The translations under genes were made by a program, and so were the position numbers. 64,000 bases of DNA from Tubulanus polymorphus (Eukaryota > Nemertea > Palaeonemertea > Tubulaniformes > Tubulanidae), in assembly GCF_964204645.1 (NCBI RefSeq), contig NC_134031.1:13246501-13310500 (forward strand), read 5' to 3'. The notes under the pieces are model-generated. The model saw only the letters and a list, made by a program, of their open reading frames with translations. It was not told where the DNA came from and did not search any database. This document shows positions 35,001 through 44,618 of this stretch, piece by piece. Positions within the stretch are counted from its first letter, which is position 1; each line of letters opens with the position of its first letter.

Positions 35001-37010
35001 ATGTCATACCGGATAGGTCGTGAAAGTGTTCAAAGAATAGACAAGAGCCCCAAGGGGCACTATGGCCAGCCTGTTAGCATTTCATAAAATGGCAAATGAA
35101 GCATTCTGTGAGTTAAATTTGTCCAAATACACTCCCAGCTCAGTAGACTAGCCAATCCCAGGCTAATATTTTACACAATGCAATCGTGTTTTCATAAGTA
35201 GCACAGACAGCGACTGGAGATGGCAGGAACAAATACCTCAGATAAATCTTTTCCCTTGGTCTTATTGATTTGAATGCTGAATAGAATTGAATTTTCTGAA
35301 ATTTGCCCGATAAAACACAATACAATTGGATTTGCTATTTTACCTTGTTCAATAAAGTAAAATTGATTTGGATTTGATATTTTTTTGCAGAATAAAATTT
35401 GATTGAATTTGCAGTTTGAGCACATGGCTAATTAGCATATCAAGGTCATCCATCAGATTCGAGAAAAAGCTATTTTTTCCCGGACTTTGCACAATTGTCA
35501 ATGATATTTTCTGTAGTGCAAATAAATATATTCCTCGCAAAAACCAAATCAACTAAAGATTTTACAGAAATCGATATTGAAATACAATTTTAGATCTTAA
35601 AATAAAACCCGGATGAAAACGATAGATGATACCGCGGGTTCACATGAACACCTGCTGATCTCTGCAGCTAAGCCGATCATAGATGAGTCTTTGCTTTCTG
35701 ATTGGCTTTTTAAAACAGGTATTTTTGCGATCAGATTTTTGAGAAAAAGCTCATATAAATTTTAACGAGGCCCTCTTTCAAAATTCAGCTTCATAGGGGT
35801 TGGAGAATGGATAATGCTCTAATGAATGATTTGTATGAATATATGCTAAGTTGCACAGTCAAAGAGCCTTCACTCTGGAAACCATGTCATTTAAATTTGC
35901 TCCATTTGTATAGTAATAGGCTCAGCCTACGGCTGGCCTAAAAATTATGTCTCCTATTGTACTGCTCGGAAATCGTTTACCTCGGAACAATTTACATGGT
36001 TCCAAGTATTCCGAGGTATGCAGAGTCTACTCCATAAAATTTCACGAAGCTACTCTCAAATCAAGAATTCCAAGTTTCATCTGTCAGCCATTCGATATTC
36101 TATCATTGTGCTTCAAATGTTTGATTCGCGTGACTAAGACTTTGTCTAAGACATAAATGTATTTTCTTTTAGTTAAATGAAGAATAAATCATTTCTATTA
36201 TTAATGAAAAGGGACTTGTAGGCTCGGGTGTTCAGGTTGGTTTCTTCTTGGTATATCTCGAGCAAAATGGCTTAAAAAATCATGGAATATCAACATCAAG
36301 GTAGGCCCTATATCTAGCCTAAATTTCAAAAACAAAATAGGGGCCTATCATCATCACATCAATCAATGTGAAACTTACGTTGTATTTCCAGGGCATACAT
36401 TATAAGAAGTTTCATACGCAGCTGTTTTACCACCTTTAACTTGTCGCCATCGTGGTTTCTCAACATTTCCATGAGAATTTCGGTATGCACAAGCTCTTCG
36501 TATTGAATTACGTGGATTTGTGCTATACAAGAGAAGAAAATCGAATCAGGTTGTGCACTACCTCCAGTTCACGGAGCATCTAATGTCTACTCTTTTCATT
36601 TTAGAACCGTTAGATATCATCATTAAAATTCTATGCATAAACCAGATATTGAATTAAAAATAATGGTAAACAGAAAAACTGACATGAAGATGTAGTGAAA
36701 ATATATCACTGATTTGTGCGGTTAACCGATTATCAGTACCGAATTAGGACAAGTTTATGTACCATGGGCATATCCCATAAAGTTCTTGTGGCTAAGGGTT
36801 AATCAGTTCAAGATCTACTACTGACATCAGTAATGGCCAAAAACATTCTCGGAAAGACATGACTTTATTAATGTAGCAAATTAAAGAAATCTGGGGTCCA
36901 GATTCATACATAGGATTAACCCCTAGGCCTAATCTAAATTAATTCAAGAGTTAAACCTGCTTTGCGAAACTTGACTCTGCAAATACTTACCAAGCAGTTC
37001 TGCCACACAT
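25983..37010 (-). CDS. HMCES: HMCES (SRAP-domain abasic-site crosslinking protein), eight exons
   Basis: Exons, in order: 36991-37010, 36379-36522, 31003-31245, 29894-30060 (or from 29882), 27810-27868, 27447-27527, 27293-27358 and 25983-26092. All are bounded by AG and GT with consistent phases. The product begins MCGRTAC, whose Cys2 is the SRAP nucleophile that forms a thiazolidine link with abasic sites in single-stranded DNA. The other catalytic residues are present: Asn in TSYNVCPGNT, Glu in DGFFEW and His in AIHTRMP. RWGLIPSW, NCRAD and KGRRCVVV are also conserved. HMCES shields abasic sites at replication forks and limits strand breaks. About 297 residues are visible against about 350 in vertebrates; the C-terminal PCNA-binding part lies in exon(s) I could not find. 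Introns are enlarged by transposons. Confidence 0.95.
26447..26662. repeat. MITE with GCGTTCAC ends (HMCES intron 7)
   Basis: TAGCCGCGTTCACACTAG at the left pairs with CTAGAGTGAACGCAGCTA at the right. About 215 bp, no ORF. Confidence 0.65.
27293..27358 (-). CDS. HMCES: HMCES exon 7
   Basis: 66 nt, phase 0 at both ends: AILEGEDEIRQWLDSGNTPL then EK. Acceptor TTTTTCAG, donor GTTTGT. It matches the AIL-D-G-E-E--WL segment following the active-site His. Confidence 0.93.
27447..27527 (-). CDS. HMCES: HMCES exon 6 (catalytic His)
   Basis: 81 nt, phase 0 at both ends: SGKPLYSYSVITVDASK then MSAIHTRMP. Acceptor TTTTCAG, donor GTAAGA. The His of IHTRMP is the conserved SRAP active-site histidine. 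Confidence 0.95.
27810..27868 (-). CDS. HMCES: HMCES exon 5
   Basis: 59 nt after TTTCAG in phase 1, encoding WNGKRLLTMAGVFDVNKTD, donor GTAAGT. It matches the LLTMAGIFD core of SRAP. Confidence 0.93.
27931..28555. mobile_element. TA-flanked non-autonomous transposon (HMCES intron 4)
   Basis: Ends CCGTATTTTCCGGCCAATAA and its complement TTATTGGCCGGAAAATACGG are flanked by TA on both sides (27929-27930, 28556-28557). That fits the TA duplication of Tc1/mariner-type elements. Additional GGCTTATTGG copies occur inside. A relic of its right half lies at about 29500-29760. Confidence 0.8.
28900..29120 (+). repeat. Degenerate GCCCACTTGGGA-family fragment
   Basis: GATGGCCACCAGTCGGC, GGCCAATTTATGGACTGGAG and CACAACAGCCCACTGGGA correspond to the unique right segment of the family (compare 33280-33490). 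It is strongly diverged. Confidence 0.55.
29380..29760 (+). repeat. Relic of the 27931-28555 transposon
   Basis: CAGCAGTGAGCCGTGCATG and ATTAAGACAAACGAATTGAC followed by TGACGAAGGG correspond in order to the interior of the intact copy. The ends are lost. Confidence 0.6.
29894..30060 (-). CDS. HMCES: HMCES exon 4 (catalytic Glu)
   Basis: The acceptor TTTCACAG opens FFEWKKDAAGKKQPYFVHF, followed by a low-complexity acidic insert (VVDNDDDDGNGDKG). Two donors, GTAAAG (29888-29893) and GTAAAT (29876-29881), differ by 12 nt and keep the same phase, so tandem-donor splicing is possible. Confidence 0.92.
30722..30752 (+). repeat. Short TTAGGG-like run
   Basis: GTAGGGTTAGGGTTAGG followed by TTTAGGTTTGG. 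A degenerate interstitial telomere-type repeat; a similar CCCTAA run occurs at 39565-39620. Confidence 0.6.
31003..31245 (-). CDS. HMCES: HMCES exon 3
   Basis: The acceptor AATCACAG opens PVMVSANSF. The exon holds QPMRWGLIPSWYNGPPEKF, STINCRADSINSK, PLSKGRRCVVVVDG and ends at a GTACGT donor within the Gly codon of DGFFEW. Confidence 0.96.
31341..31385 (+). repeat. Pogo/Tigger-like transposon end
   Basis: CAGTAGACTCCCCATACCTC then GGATCCACATAACTCGGA resembles the tandem ACTCGGA-type termini of Tigger/pogo elements. Inverted fragments (TTCCGAGGTATGCAGAGTCT) lie at 36016-36032 and inside the duplicated copy near 41456. Confidence 0.4.
32021..33504 (+). mobile_element. GCCCACTTGGGA-family transposon, copy 2 (with insertion)
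   Basis: It starts ACTAGGGGTCCAGGGACACC then AAGCCCACTTGGG and ends ACTAAAGTCCCAAGTGGGCT, giving TIRs of about 12 bp. Its internal units are interrupted at 32352-32699 by part of another MITE. It lies in HMCES intron 2. Confidence 0.85.
32352..32699 (+). repeat. Partial MITE (CACACCTGCTC family) nested in copy 2
   Basis: ACTGTCTGTCACACCTGCTC then TTTTGGTCCGTAATTTCGTC matches the left end of the intact element at 45431-45941. The right inverted end is missing. Confidence 0.8.
34031..34324 (+). CDS. Unexplained ORF antisense in HMCES intron 2
   Basis: An open frame of about 97 residues from MSIVKNIASDRLNVKADGCV, with a globular-looking stretch (ELARRMLYNSDYFTSFHF, GFVVVTEMHLYMSRIE) that does not resemble transposon proteins here. 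A CCAAT-type AGCCAATCAG sits just before the ATG. It could be a first exon, a small gene or a decayed retrocopy. I do not recognise a family. Confidence 0.3.
   Translation: MVMSIVKNIASDRLNVKADGCVSEVQQEQEMFGVKELARRMLYNSDYFTSFHFRCQGTTVLGNPGFVVVTEMHLYMSRIESVWLHSSVHTRRYKNST
34417..35032. mobile_element. TTAACCCTTTC-type MITE
   Basis: The left end TTTAACCCTTTCATGACCG pairs with the right end GGTCGTGAAAGTGTTCAA. The TTAACCCTTTC start resembles the element at 50578-51153. A TCCGGTATGTCATACC hairpin occurs twice near the right end. Confidence 0.6.
35849..36374 (+). repeat. Source copy of a 525-bp duplicated segment
   Basis: Nearly identical to 41297-41820. It ends 4 nt from the exon 2 splice boundary of HMCES (36379), so the copy contains intron sequence only. 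Confidence 0.95.
36379..36522 (-). CDS. HMCES: HMCES exon 2
   Basis: The acceptor TATAG in phase 2 opens TNPRNSIRRACAYRNSHGNV. The exon includes PRWRQV and ends ETSYNVCPGNT at a GTAAGT donor. The Asn of SYN is an active-site residue in SRAP proteins. Confidence 0.93.
36991..37010 (-). CDS. HMCES: HMCES exon 1 (MCGRTAC, catalytic Cys2)
   Basis: A 20-nt coding exon part: ATG TGT GGC AGA ACT GCT TG, then donor GTAAGT at 36985-36990. It encodes the invariant SRAP N-terminus, whose initiator Met is removed to expose Cys2. An acceptor-like TTTGTAG near 37108 suggests that an upstream 5' UTR exon may exist. Confidence 0.9.
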
Positions 37011-37452
37011 TTTGACAGTTATTCCAGGTTTTTTCCCATAGAATTAAAGTTGATATGATATTCTACTGCTAATCTATGGATGACTGATGGATTATGTTTC
37101 CACACCTACAAACAAAATCATTTTAAAAATTATAAAAATCATTAGGCTGCTTTCACAAAACGCAATCAACTCAAGCCTAACTAAATTGGGAACTTTATCC
37201 TAATAAAATTTCCCTTATCACCATCAAATGGTTTAATAATGCTCAAGAGAATGATGTGTTTAACTAAATTTCAATTACTTTAAATTGAGAGCATTCAGTT
37301 TGTGAAACACCTAGCCTAACTCGATCACTTAATCAATTTAACTATTGTGTAAGCGAATCATAAATCAAGGTTCGATTACACTGCCTTTCCATTCAACTTC
37401 AGCTAAGTAGGCTGAAAAGATTTTTAACCATTTCTTCAATACAGTGTGAACT

Positions 37453-37680
37453 AGGGGTCCAGGGATACCAAGCCCACTTAGAAGTGGTTTGAAATGTTCA
37501 ATTTCAATATTCAACGTCCCCTGGGGAACATATACTGAAACCAATGATCGTGAAACTCACCACCATCATAGAAAATGTCGAGATTCAAATGCAATTATGC
37601 CTAGGTACTAATATAACATGGAAACATACTATACACTCAAAATATTCCGCTATTCAATGCCCACTGGTGAACAAATCAGG
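37453..37680 (+). repeat. GCCCACTTGGGA-family transposon, left-end fragment
   Basis: ACTAGGGGTCCAGGGATACC then AAGCCCACTTAGAAGTGG and about one and a half internal units (CAACGTCCCCTGG, CAATGCCCACTGG). The right part is missing. Confidence 0.75.
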
Positions 37681-37954
37681 GAAGATAATTTTCCGACCTT
37701 AGTCGGATTTGCAACCTTTTTGATTGATTTTGATCATCCCTGAGATCAATGCAGCATCTTTGCGAAAATTGGGGGAGGGCTGTGTTGTGAAGCATTCCGT
37801 GAATTATACTTTTAATTCCGGTACTGTAGTTTAGACCGAACCGTAATAGCAATCAAAACTCTGGTTATTCTTTTGTTTTTGTTAGCGAATCATTGCCAAA
37901 GAACAATACAGCATGTGAATGTGTGCAGCGAGTCCATTTTCCTGGAAATCCTTG

Positions 37955-38045
37955 ATAAAGCCATCCTCCCCGTCAGGGATTCGAACTTGATGGCGTCGAG
38001 ATTACCATGGTATGAAACCCAGCCACACTAGACTGAGTGCGCAGC
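37955..38045 (-). repeat. tRNA-derived SINE-like sequence
   Basis: On the minus strand: CGCACTCAGTCTAGTGTGG, then GTTCGAATCCCTGACGGG and GGATGGC. Same family as 8385-8490 and 25590-25650. Confidence 0.55.
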
Positions 38046-38176
38046 TTAGATGATGTCATTATTAACCAATCTGATATGCTATTTTATTCTAGCCCGGGTT
38101 TTCCCATTTATAGTTCTTCCGTGAAATTTACCACAGCGATCATACAACGGACAATCTGATTGGTGCCACAAGTAAA

Positions 38177-39144
38177 ACTAGGGGTCCAGGGACACCATGC
38201 CCACTTGGGAAGTGGTTTCAAATGCTCAACAATCTAAAAATTTCAACATTCAACGCCCCCTGGTGACCATTTACAAAAACTTATGTCCTTAAAACTCGCA
38301 ACAATCATAGATGATGTCATGAGCTACAACTTTCCAATTGATTGTGGTTACAAAATATGCATAGGTACGAATATAATAAAGAAATGCTAAGATATTGTAT
38401 TATTCAACGCCCCCTGGTGGCCATATACGAAATCCAATTACCTTGAAACTCACCACATTCATAGAACACGTTATGAGCAACAATTTTCTAATTGATTGTG
38501 GTAGCAAAATATGCTTAGGTATCAATATAATGTGGAAAAACTTTTTCCCACTTACGAATGAGTACTGGTGACACCAAGATGGCCGCCAATTGCGTCATAA
38601 TTGGCTGATGAAAAATACCTGTCTCAGGTATAAAACATCCCTTTCCAAAGAATACCCATCACAAATTGTAATGAGAAATGGCAAACCAGTAGGAAGCTAC
38701 AGGACTCAGAATTTGGGCCAAAATTAACATTTTTTGGCACTAAAAAGGTCATAGGACGGTCATCTTGAGTCCGACCGACCCAATTTTTGTTATGTTGATG
38801 GGCCCTGGGGGGATTCACATATATCCGAAAGATCAAGGTAATTGATCAAAGCGTCTTCAAAATTTCCCTCAAAAAGTTCAAAAATGTGTAAAAAGTGCTG
38901 ATTTTGACGAACTACAATGGCTGCCAGTCGGCCATCTTGAATCTGACAGGGCCAGTTATTGGGCTGAAGATGTGTCTAGGGTAGATACATGTGTAACCCA
39001 AATATCAAGACATTACCTTGAAGCGTCTTCAAAACTTCCCAAAATAACTGGATTCCATCTACGGACGAACGGACGCTACGACGGACGACGGACGAAAAGT
39101 GAACGCAATAGCCCGCTGGGACTAAAGTCCCAAGTGGGCTAAAA
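38177..39144 (+). mobile_element. GCCCACTTGGGA-family transposon, copy 4
   Basis: Both ends are intact (CATGCCCACTTGGGAAGTGG ... GGGACTAAAGTCCCAAGTGG). From about 38280 to the right end it is almost identical to 46740-47608. It has two internal units against four in that copy, so the copies differ mainly in repeat number. Confidence 0.9.
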
Positions 39145-39435
39145 ACCAGGACAATTTAATACTGTCAGGGACACCGTGACAAGTGCCGTGTCCACGGGAC
39201 AAGTCCCGCCGAAAACAGGACAGTTGGCAGCTCTGTAATACCGACCATAGGACCGTTTCGGGTTAAATCGATAATTTAAATTAAATTTTGCCAGGTGATC
39301 TTTTGCCAATGCGGCATTATTCCTATCAACCCATCTTGCCAATGGCTCGCTTTGATTGGCTTTTAGATGCTGCGCATGTGCACTGAGGTGTGCAACTTGT
39401 GCGAGAAAGTTCAAGGAAAGTGTGGAGGACAGAGT

Positions 39436-39522
39436 TAGAGAAAATAGGAGCATAGAGCGGGATTCAAACTTGGACCAGCATATTGCTAGTCTAATGTCTT
39501 TCCACAAGACCACCGGGGCTCA
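39436..39522 (-). repeat. tRNA-like sequence
   Basis: On the minus strand GCCCCGGTGGTCTTGTGG (A-box region) and CCAAGTTTGAATCCCGC (B-box region) flank a weak anticodon arm. Probably a tRNA-derived repeat rather than a functional gene. Confidence 0.4.
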
Positions 39523-39564
39523 CTGGAATCCACCCGTTACACTACATACAGCCTCACCTTACCT

Positions 39565-39622
39565 TAACCCTATCCCTAGGGCTATAAAGGGCCCTAAACC
39601 TCACCCTAACCCTAACCTTTTT
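39565..39622 (-). repeat. Degenerate CCCTAA run
   Basis: CTTAACCCTATCCCTAGGG, CCCTAAACC and CACCCTAACCCTAACC: telomere-type repeat remnants. Confidence 0.6.
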
Positions 39623-40118
39623 GGGTTTAATTATCGATGCGCGTTTCACAAATGCAAATTATATGGGAGTGTAGCAAAATTTCAAAATAACTGAGGCGTG
39701 GATCTGGGTAAAAGTGCAGATCCGCACCTCTCGTTAATGGTTCAATCAATTACATTAAATATCACACTCAGAATGTCATCAGGTATTCAATACAGATTGT
39801 CACGATCTTTGAACCAGACACCATATTGGATGGGTGAATCTAACGTGAAGATATGCTGAAACATTATTTCATGACCAACAAAATAACTTTCTTGTCAATT
39901 TCAACATTCATGTCAGACAATTTGGCTAGCATTAATAACCCGGGTAACAGTTGACAAAAATTTGATTAGTTTTATGCACTGATTACCCTCATATCGTTTC
40001 AGTAATTACTTAAGACAAATCTTCACTTCAGATTTCCCAATCCAATATGGCGTCCTATTGAAAGATCGTCACGATTCTGAGATGAAAATTACAATTTTTA
40101 GTATGAAAATTTGTATTC

Positions 40119-40247
40119 CCGAGTATACTTACCTGCAAAACATACTAGCCAGTAACCTTAGCTTGCTGGTATAACCGCCCGAAATTCAACTTGGCCTACT
40201 ACCACCAGCCGGTGGCGCCACCGGAAGTACGCTCATATAATTCTTGG
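40119..40247. repeat. DIRS left inverted terminal repeat
   Basis: It starts GAGTATACTTACCTGCAAAA and ends ATATAATTCTTGG. Its outer 24 nt recur inverted at 40290-40312, inside the RNase H coding sequence. Confidence 0.85.
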
Positions 40248-41004
40248 GTAACATAACCCAATGAGCGGGGAGGCGGGAGGGACTAAAACGTATGTTTTGC
40301 AGGTAAGTATACTTCAAGGGCCTTCAACACCGCCAGAAGCTCGAGGTAATTTATATGAAACTTCGACTCCCGGCCCGACCACACCCCCACCTTCCGCGAC
40401 TCCTCGACGTGAGCACCCCATCCGTAATGGCTCGCATCCGTATAAAGATAGACTGGAGCCTGGAGCGGGGCTAGGGATGCTCCCTGCGTCACATTCCGTG
40501 GAAGCATCCACCATCGAAGGGCGCCCAACAGATGGGGGGGCTTGGGGGGCATAAACGCATCCCAACTGAGACTTAAGGCAGCGCACGAGGTCTTCCAAAA
40601 CCTCTGCAGCGGCCGACTGTGAAGCCTGCCCAATGGAACAAATGGCTGACATGGAGCTGATCTGACCCAGCACCCTGCTCCAATACCGAGCAGAGTGGGG
40701 AACTCCCTGTAACAGAGGACGAAGAGCCTGGCACAGCTTCAGTACTCTGGCTGCGGTGGGGCGAACGCGTCCCTGTCGCAAATCGAAGTCCATACCGAGG
40801 TATGTGAACTCCTGAGACGGCGAAAGCCGGGACTTCTCTGTGTTGACTCTGAAGCCCAGGTCTTGTATCATGCCGAGGGTCAATTTGATCCCGCGGCGAC
40901 ACTCCATGCGAGAGGCCCCTACTATCAGCCAATCGTCCAGGTAGACGTAAAGCCTTACCCCTCGAGATTGCAACTTTTTTTGAACGGCCCTGACTAGTTT
41001 GGTG

Positions 41005-41294
41005 AAGACCCAGGGTGCCGAGCTGAGCCCGAAGGGCAGAGAACAGAACTGATACACTTGCCCCTTCCACTTCACCCGGAAATATTTCCTGTAGCTGGGG
41101 TGGATAGGGACCTGGAAATAAGCATCCTTTAGATCTATGGATGCTGCCCATTGACCCGGGCGTAGCCCTTGAATGATCTCCTTTGGCGTGGTCATTTTGA
41201 ACTTTTGACAATCGAGGTACTTGTTCAGCATCGACAGATCTATGACCGTTCTGAACCTCCGGACGCCTTGGGTACTGTAAAAATTCTCGAGTAC
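41005..41294 (-). repeat. DIRS RT segment, copy A
   Basis: The same 290 bp recurs at 41822-42112 with a few substitutions and a 1-nt deletion in this copy (CTGAACCTCC against CTGAGACCTCC). Confidence 0.95.
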
Positions 41295-41296
41295 AC

Positions 41297-41820
41297 AGTT
41301 GCACAGTCAAAGAGCCTTCACTCTGGAAACCATGTCATTTAAATTCGCTCCATTTGTATAGTAATAGGCTCAGCCTACGGCTGGCCTAAAAATTATGTCT
41401 CCTATTGTACTGCTCGGAAATCGTTTACCTCGGAACAATTTACATGGTTCCAAGTATTCCGAGGTATGCAGAGTCTACTCCATAAAATTTCACGAAGCTA
41501 CTCTCAATCAAGAATTCCAAGTTTCATCTGTCAGCCATTCGATATTCTATCATTTTGCTTCAAATGTTTGATTCGCGTGACTAAGACTTTGCCTAAGACA
41601 TAAATGTATTATCTTTTAGTTAAATGAAGAATAAATCATTTCTATTATTAATGAAAAGGGACTTGTAGGCTCGGGTGTTGAGGTTGGTTTCTTCTTGGTA
41701 TATCTCGAGCAAAATGGCTTAAAAAATCATGGAATATCAAGATCAAGGTAGGCCCTATATCTAGCCTAAATTTCAAAAACAAAATGGGGCCTATCATCAT
41801 CACATCAATCAATGTGAAAC
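41297..41820 (+). repeat. HMCES-intron segment inserted in DIRS
   Basis: About 99% identical to 35849-36374, including AATAGGCTCAGCCTACGGCT and the pogo-like GAGGTATGCAGAGTC. It lies exactly between the two copies of the DIRS RT segment. Confidence 0.95.
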
Positions 41821-41821
41821 C

Positions 41822-42112
41822 AAGACCCAGGCTGCCGAGCTGAGCCCGAAGGGCAGAGAACGGAACTGATACACTTGCCCCTTCCACTTCACCCGGAAAT
41901 ATTTCCTGTAGCTGGGGTGGATAGGGACCTGGAAATAAGCATCCTTTAGATCTATGGATGCTGCCCATTGACCCGGGCGTAGCCCTTGAATGATCTCCTT
42001 TGGCGTGGTCATTTGGAACTTTTGACAATCGAGGTACTTGTTCAGCATCGACAGATCTATGACCGTTCTGAGACCTCCGGATGCCTTGGGTACTGTAAAA
42101 ATTCTCGAGTAC
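41822..42112 (-). repeat. DIRS RT segment, copy B
   Basis: Partner of 41005-41294; this copy continues uninterrupted into the upstream RT and Gag sequence. Confidence 0.95.
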
Positions 42113-42366
42113 CAGCCCGGAGACCCTGGATCCTCGACCAATTCCAGTGCCCTTTTGTCCCAGAGCTCTTGAATGGCTGGATCTATGTGCAGCTCCTGGC
42201 CCTGTTTGGGCTTCATGTCCTCCGGGGTCCTGGTCAAGGGCGGCCTCTCTCTAAAAGACATGCGATACCCGGTCGAGACAACCCGAGTCGGCCAGGTATC
42301 GCCAAAAATCTCTGCAGACCAGTGGGAAGCGCAGGTTTGTAAACAGCCCCCACTGGTCCCTGGCCT

Positions 42367-44618
42367 TCAAAGCTTGTCCTTCCTCGCGAACTTCCGAAAC
42401 CCCTGTCCTTTCTTGGGGCCTTTTCCCTTCCCCTTGAAGGACCTATTCCGGGCCTCGGGCTTGCCCAACTGCTGTCTAGGGGCTGAACCCCAACCAGACT
42501 TCTGTTGCAGCTTGGAGGACAAATCAACACCGGAGGTCCCCTGGTCACCCGACTTCTTCGGAATACGCCACACTCCGGGCTTACTCTGAGTTTCCCTGAT
42601 CTTCTGTGCCGGGACTGCAGCCGGCCCACACCAACCGGAAAACAAGCGAGACGAATCGCCCAGCAGAGCCCTGTATAAGGCCTTCTTCACTGGGTCCGGA
42701 AGTTTGGCATCCTTTAGCAACGACTGACGCGCCACCAGAGCCAAATTAGCTTGCACCCTTATCGCTAAGGGTACCTGATGGCACAAGGACTTTGCCATAG
42801 ACTGTAACAACCTATCCAAGATCACAACCTTGTCGGCTATCTCGTTGGGGTCAGGGTTGTCTCTAGCAAGAACCTCCTTGACTGCCGACAATTCACCATG
42901 CATGGCTAATAAAGCTACGTCCTGGAAGCTATTTATCGTACACAAGTTCTCTGACAAACTCTGTAGAGCCTGAAGAGCCTGCTTAGGCATGGAGAGCGAT
43001 GGTGATTAAACGGACGGGAGCCCTATCGAGCTGGCGTCCTTGTCCAACGACGTGTGCGGTTTGAAGGAGAACCCCGGGGTTGAATAGAACCCGGTTCTGA
43101 ACCCTCTTATCTTGGGGTCTACCGCCGTGAAGAACCTATTATCCTTCGCCCCTGATTCCAGGGGGGGCCAAGTCCACTCCTGAGAGGTTCTCTTTGAACC
43201 CCATAATGTGGAATGCAAGGCCTCTTTAAATTCCTCGCGGTAGCTTGCATGAGGGGCGAGGGCCACCTCTTCTTGACCCTCCTGAGCCTCAAAGATCTTA
43301 CTGGCCGCCGCCCCGTGTTGAGTGGGCTTAGGCCTCTGAGACGTACCCCCATAGTTGACCAGGACCTCCTGAATCAACTGGTTCCACGATAAGTCGGGAC
43401 CCTGATCCCCCCTGTGGAGGGAGAAGGAGAACCGGCTCGGCATAAGGGCGTTGCCGCGGGTAACCACCTTGCTGAAGTACCTTCAAGGTTCATACCCTGT
43501 ACGAGCCGACTAGGGGGGTTGGATAGTGAACCCGACTGGGGCCCCTGTTCCTCATCAAAATCAGAGCCTGCTTGAAGATCGACTCGATCCTCATTACGAG
43601 AATCAGGCTCGGATTCCGAGGCAGGTACCGCTTCTACAGCTGTTACCCGGCTATCAATAGTAGAAATCTTTTCCACCAAGGCCGAAAGCTGTCGAGTACA
43701 GGTAGCCATAAATGATTTCAACTCCTCTACGCTGGGGTCATTGCGCCCTTGCGAAGGGGGAGTGGACCTGCGATGAAAGTAACGCCTGTAATCTCTCGCC
43801 AGCCTAGAAGACCTCGAGTCAGTTGACGACTCAGAATGACGTCGAGAGCGATTAAGGGGCTTACGTTTCCTAGACCGTGCCCTATGGGCATTCGTGGACC
43901 GGTTACTGCTTGAACTCCCCGCAGAGGAATGACTCCTCCTGGGGCTAGAAGTCGAAACTGTAGCGTTATGTAGCCTGCGACCGGCACGAGTCCCTTGTGA
44001 GCCCGACCGTGACCGGTGGTCCCGCGACCGTGGATCCCTTGAACGCGACCGGTAGTCCCGTGACCGTGAATCCCTTGAACATGACCGTGGAACCCGTGAA
44101 CGCGACCGGTAGTCCCGTGACCGTGGATCTCGTGAACGTGACCGTGGATCCCGTGACCGTGGATCCGTGGACCGGGTATCGTCCACTTTGGAGGGCCTGT
44201 CCGGGACACAGTTCTTGGCCTGTGCCCACGGAGACCTCTGGGCACCACTGCCGCCATCAGGTAATGGCAGACAGGTGCCTAGGCGTTGGCCCTGACCAGG
44301 AGCCTGGGCAGGACCAGATGAAGCCACACCGGCCCCCGCCCCGCTGGAGGGAGGGGGTGGGTTACTGGAACCCTCTGGTTGGATACCGGTCGCTTTTGAC
44401 CATGAAGCGGCTGGACGAGATCGTGCAGTTCGCTTCCACGTGGCTTCATCCCACACCGCGCAGTGAGGACACTAGGAGTGTCGACTGCAGGGCTGACCGT
44501 GGACAGCCTTGCGGCAGGCCTGACACGTATCATGCGTGTCCCATAAGCCGAACACACGGCCACAACCCTTATTCGAACACCTCTTCTGCCCATTGGGGGC
44601 AAGAGGTGAACTGGACAT
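42367..44618 (-). pseudogene. DIRS Gag-like ORF1, frameshifted
   Basis: From the ATG at 44618 a cysteine-rich module reads CSNKGCGRVFGLWDTHDTC, then CRKAV, as at the N-terminus of many DIRS Gag proteins. An Arg/Ser-rich region follows (tandem RSRDPRSRD at 43990-44190, from a GC-rich repeat), then an acidic linker. The alpha-helical C-terminal part lies at 42367-42990 (LQSLSENLCTINSFQDVALL, a basic GKGKGPKKGQGF tail). At least three frame changes (near 44460, 43400 and 43000) break it. Confidence 0.7.

Larger units (their letters stand above)
40283..42261 (-). pseudogene. DIRS reverse transcriptase / RNase H, broken
   Basis: The RT N-terminus (YSRIFTVPKASGGLRTVIDL, SIDLKDAYFQVPIHPSYRKY) is encoded at 41830-42261 and again at 41005-41231. 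The catalytic core YVYLDDWLIVG and connection follow to about 40600. RNase H (VYLYTDASHYGWGAHVEE, then NYLELLAVLKALE) runs at 40283-40500. The frame changes near 40600, and the middle is interrupted by 41295-41821. Confidence 0.85.

Noticed and set aside
38624-38836. 70-codon ORF conserved at 47090-47302
   Set aside because: The conservation is that of two recent copies of the same non-coding transposon.
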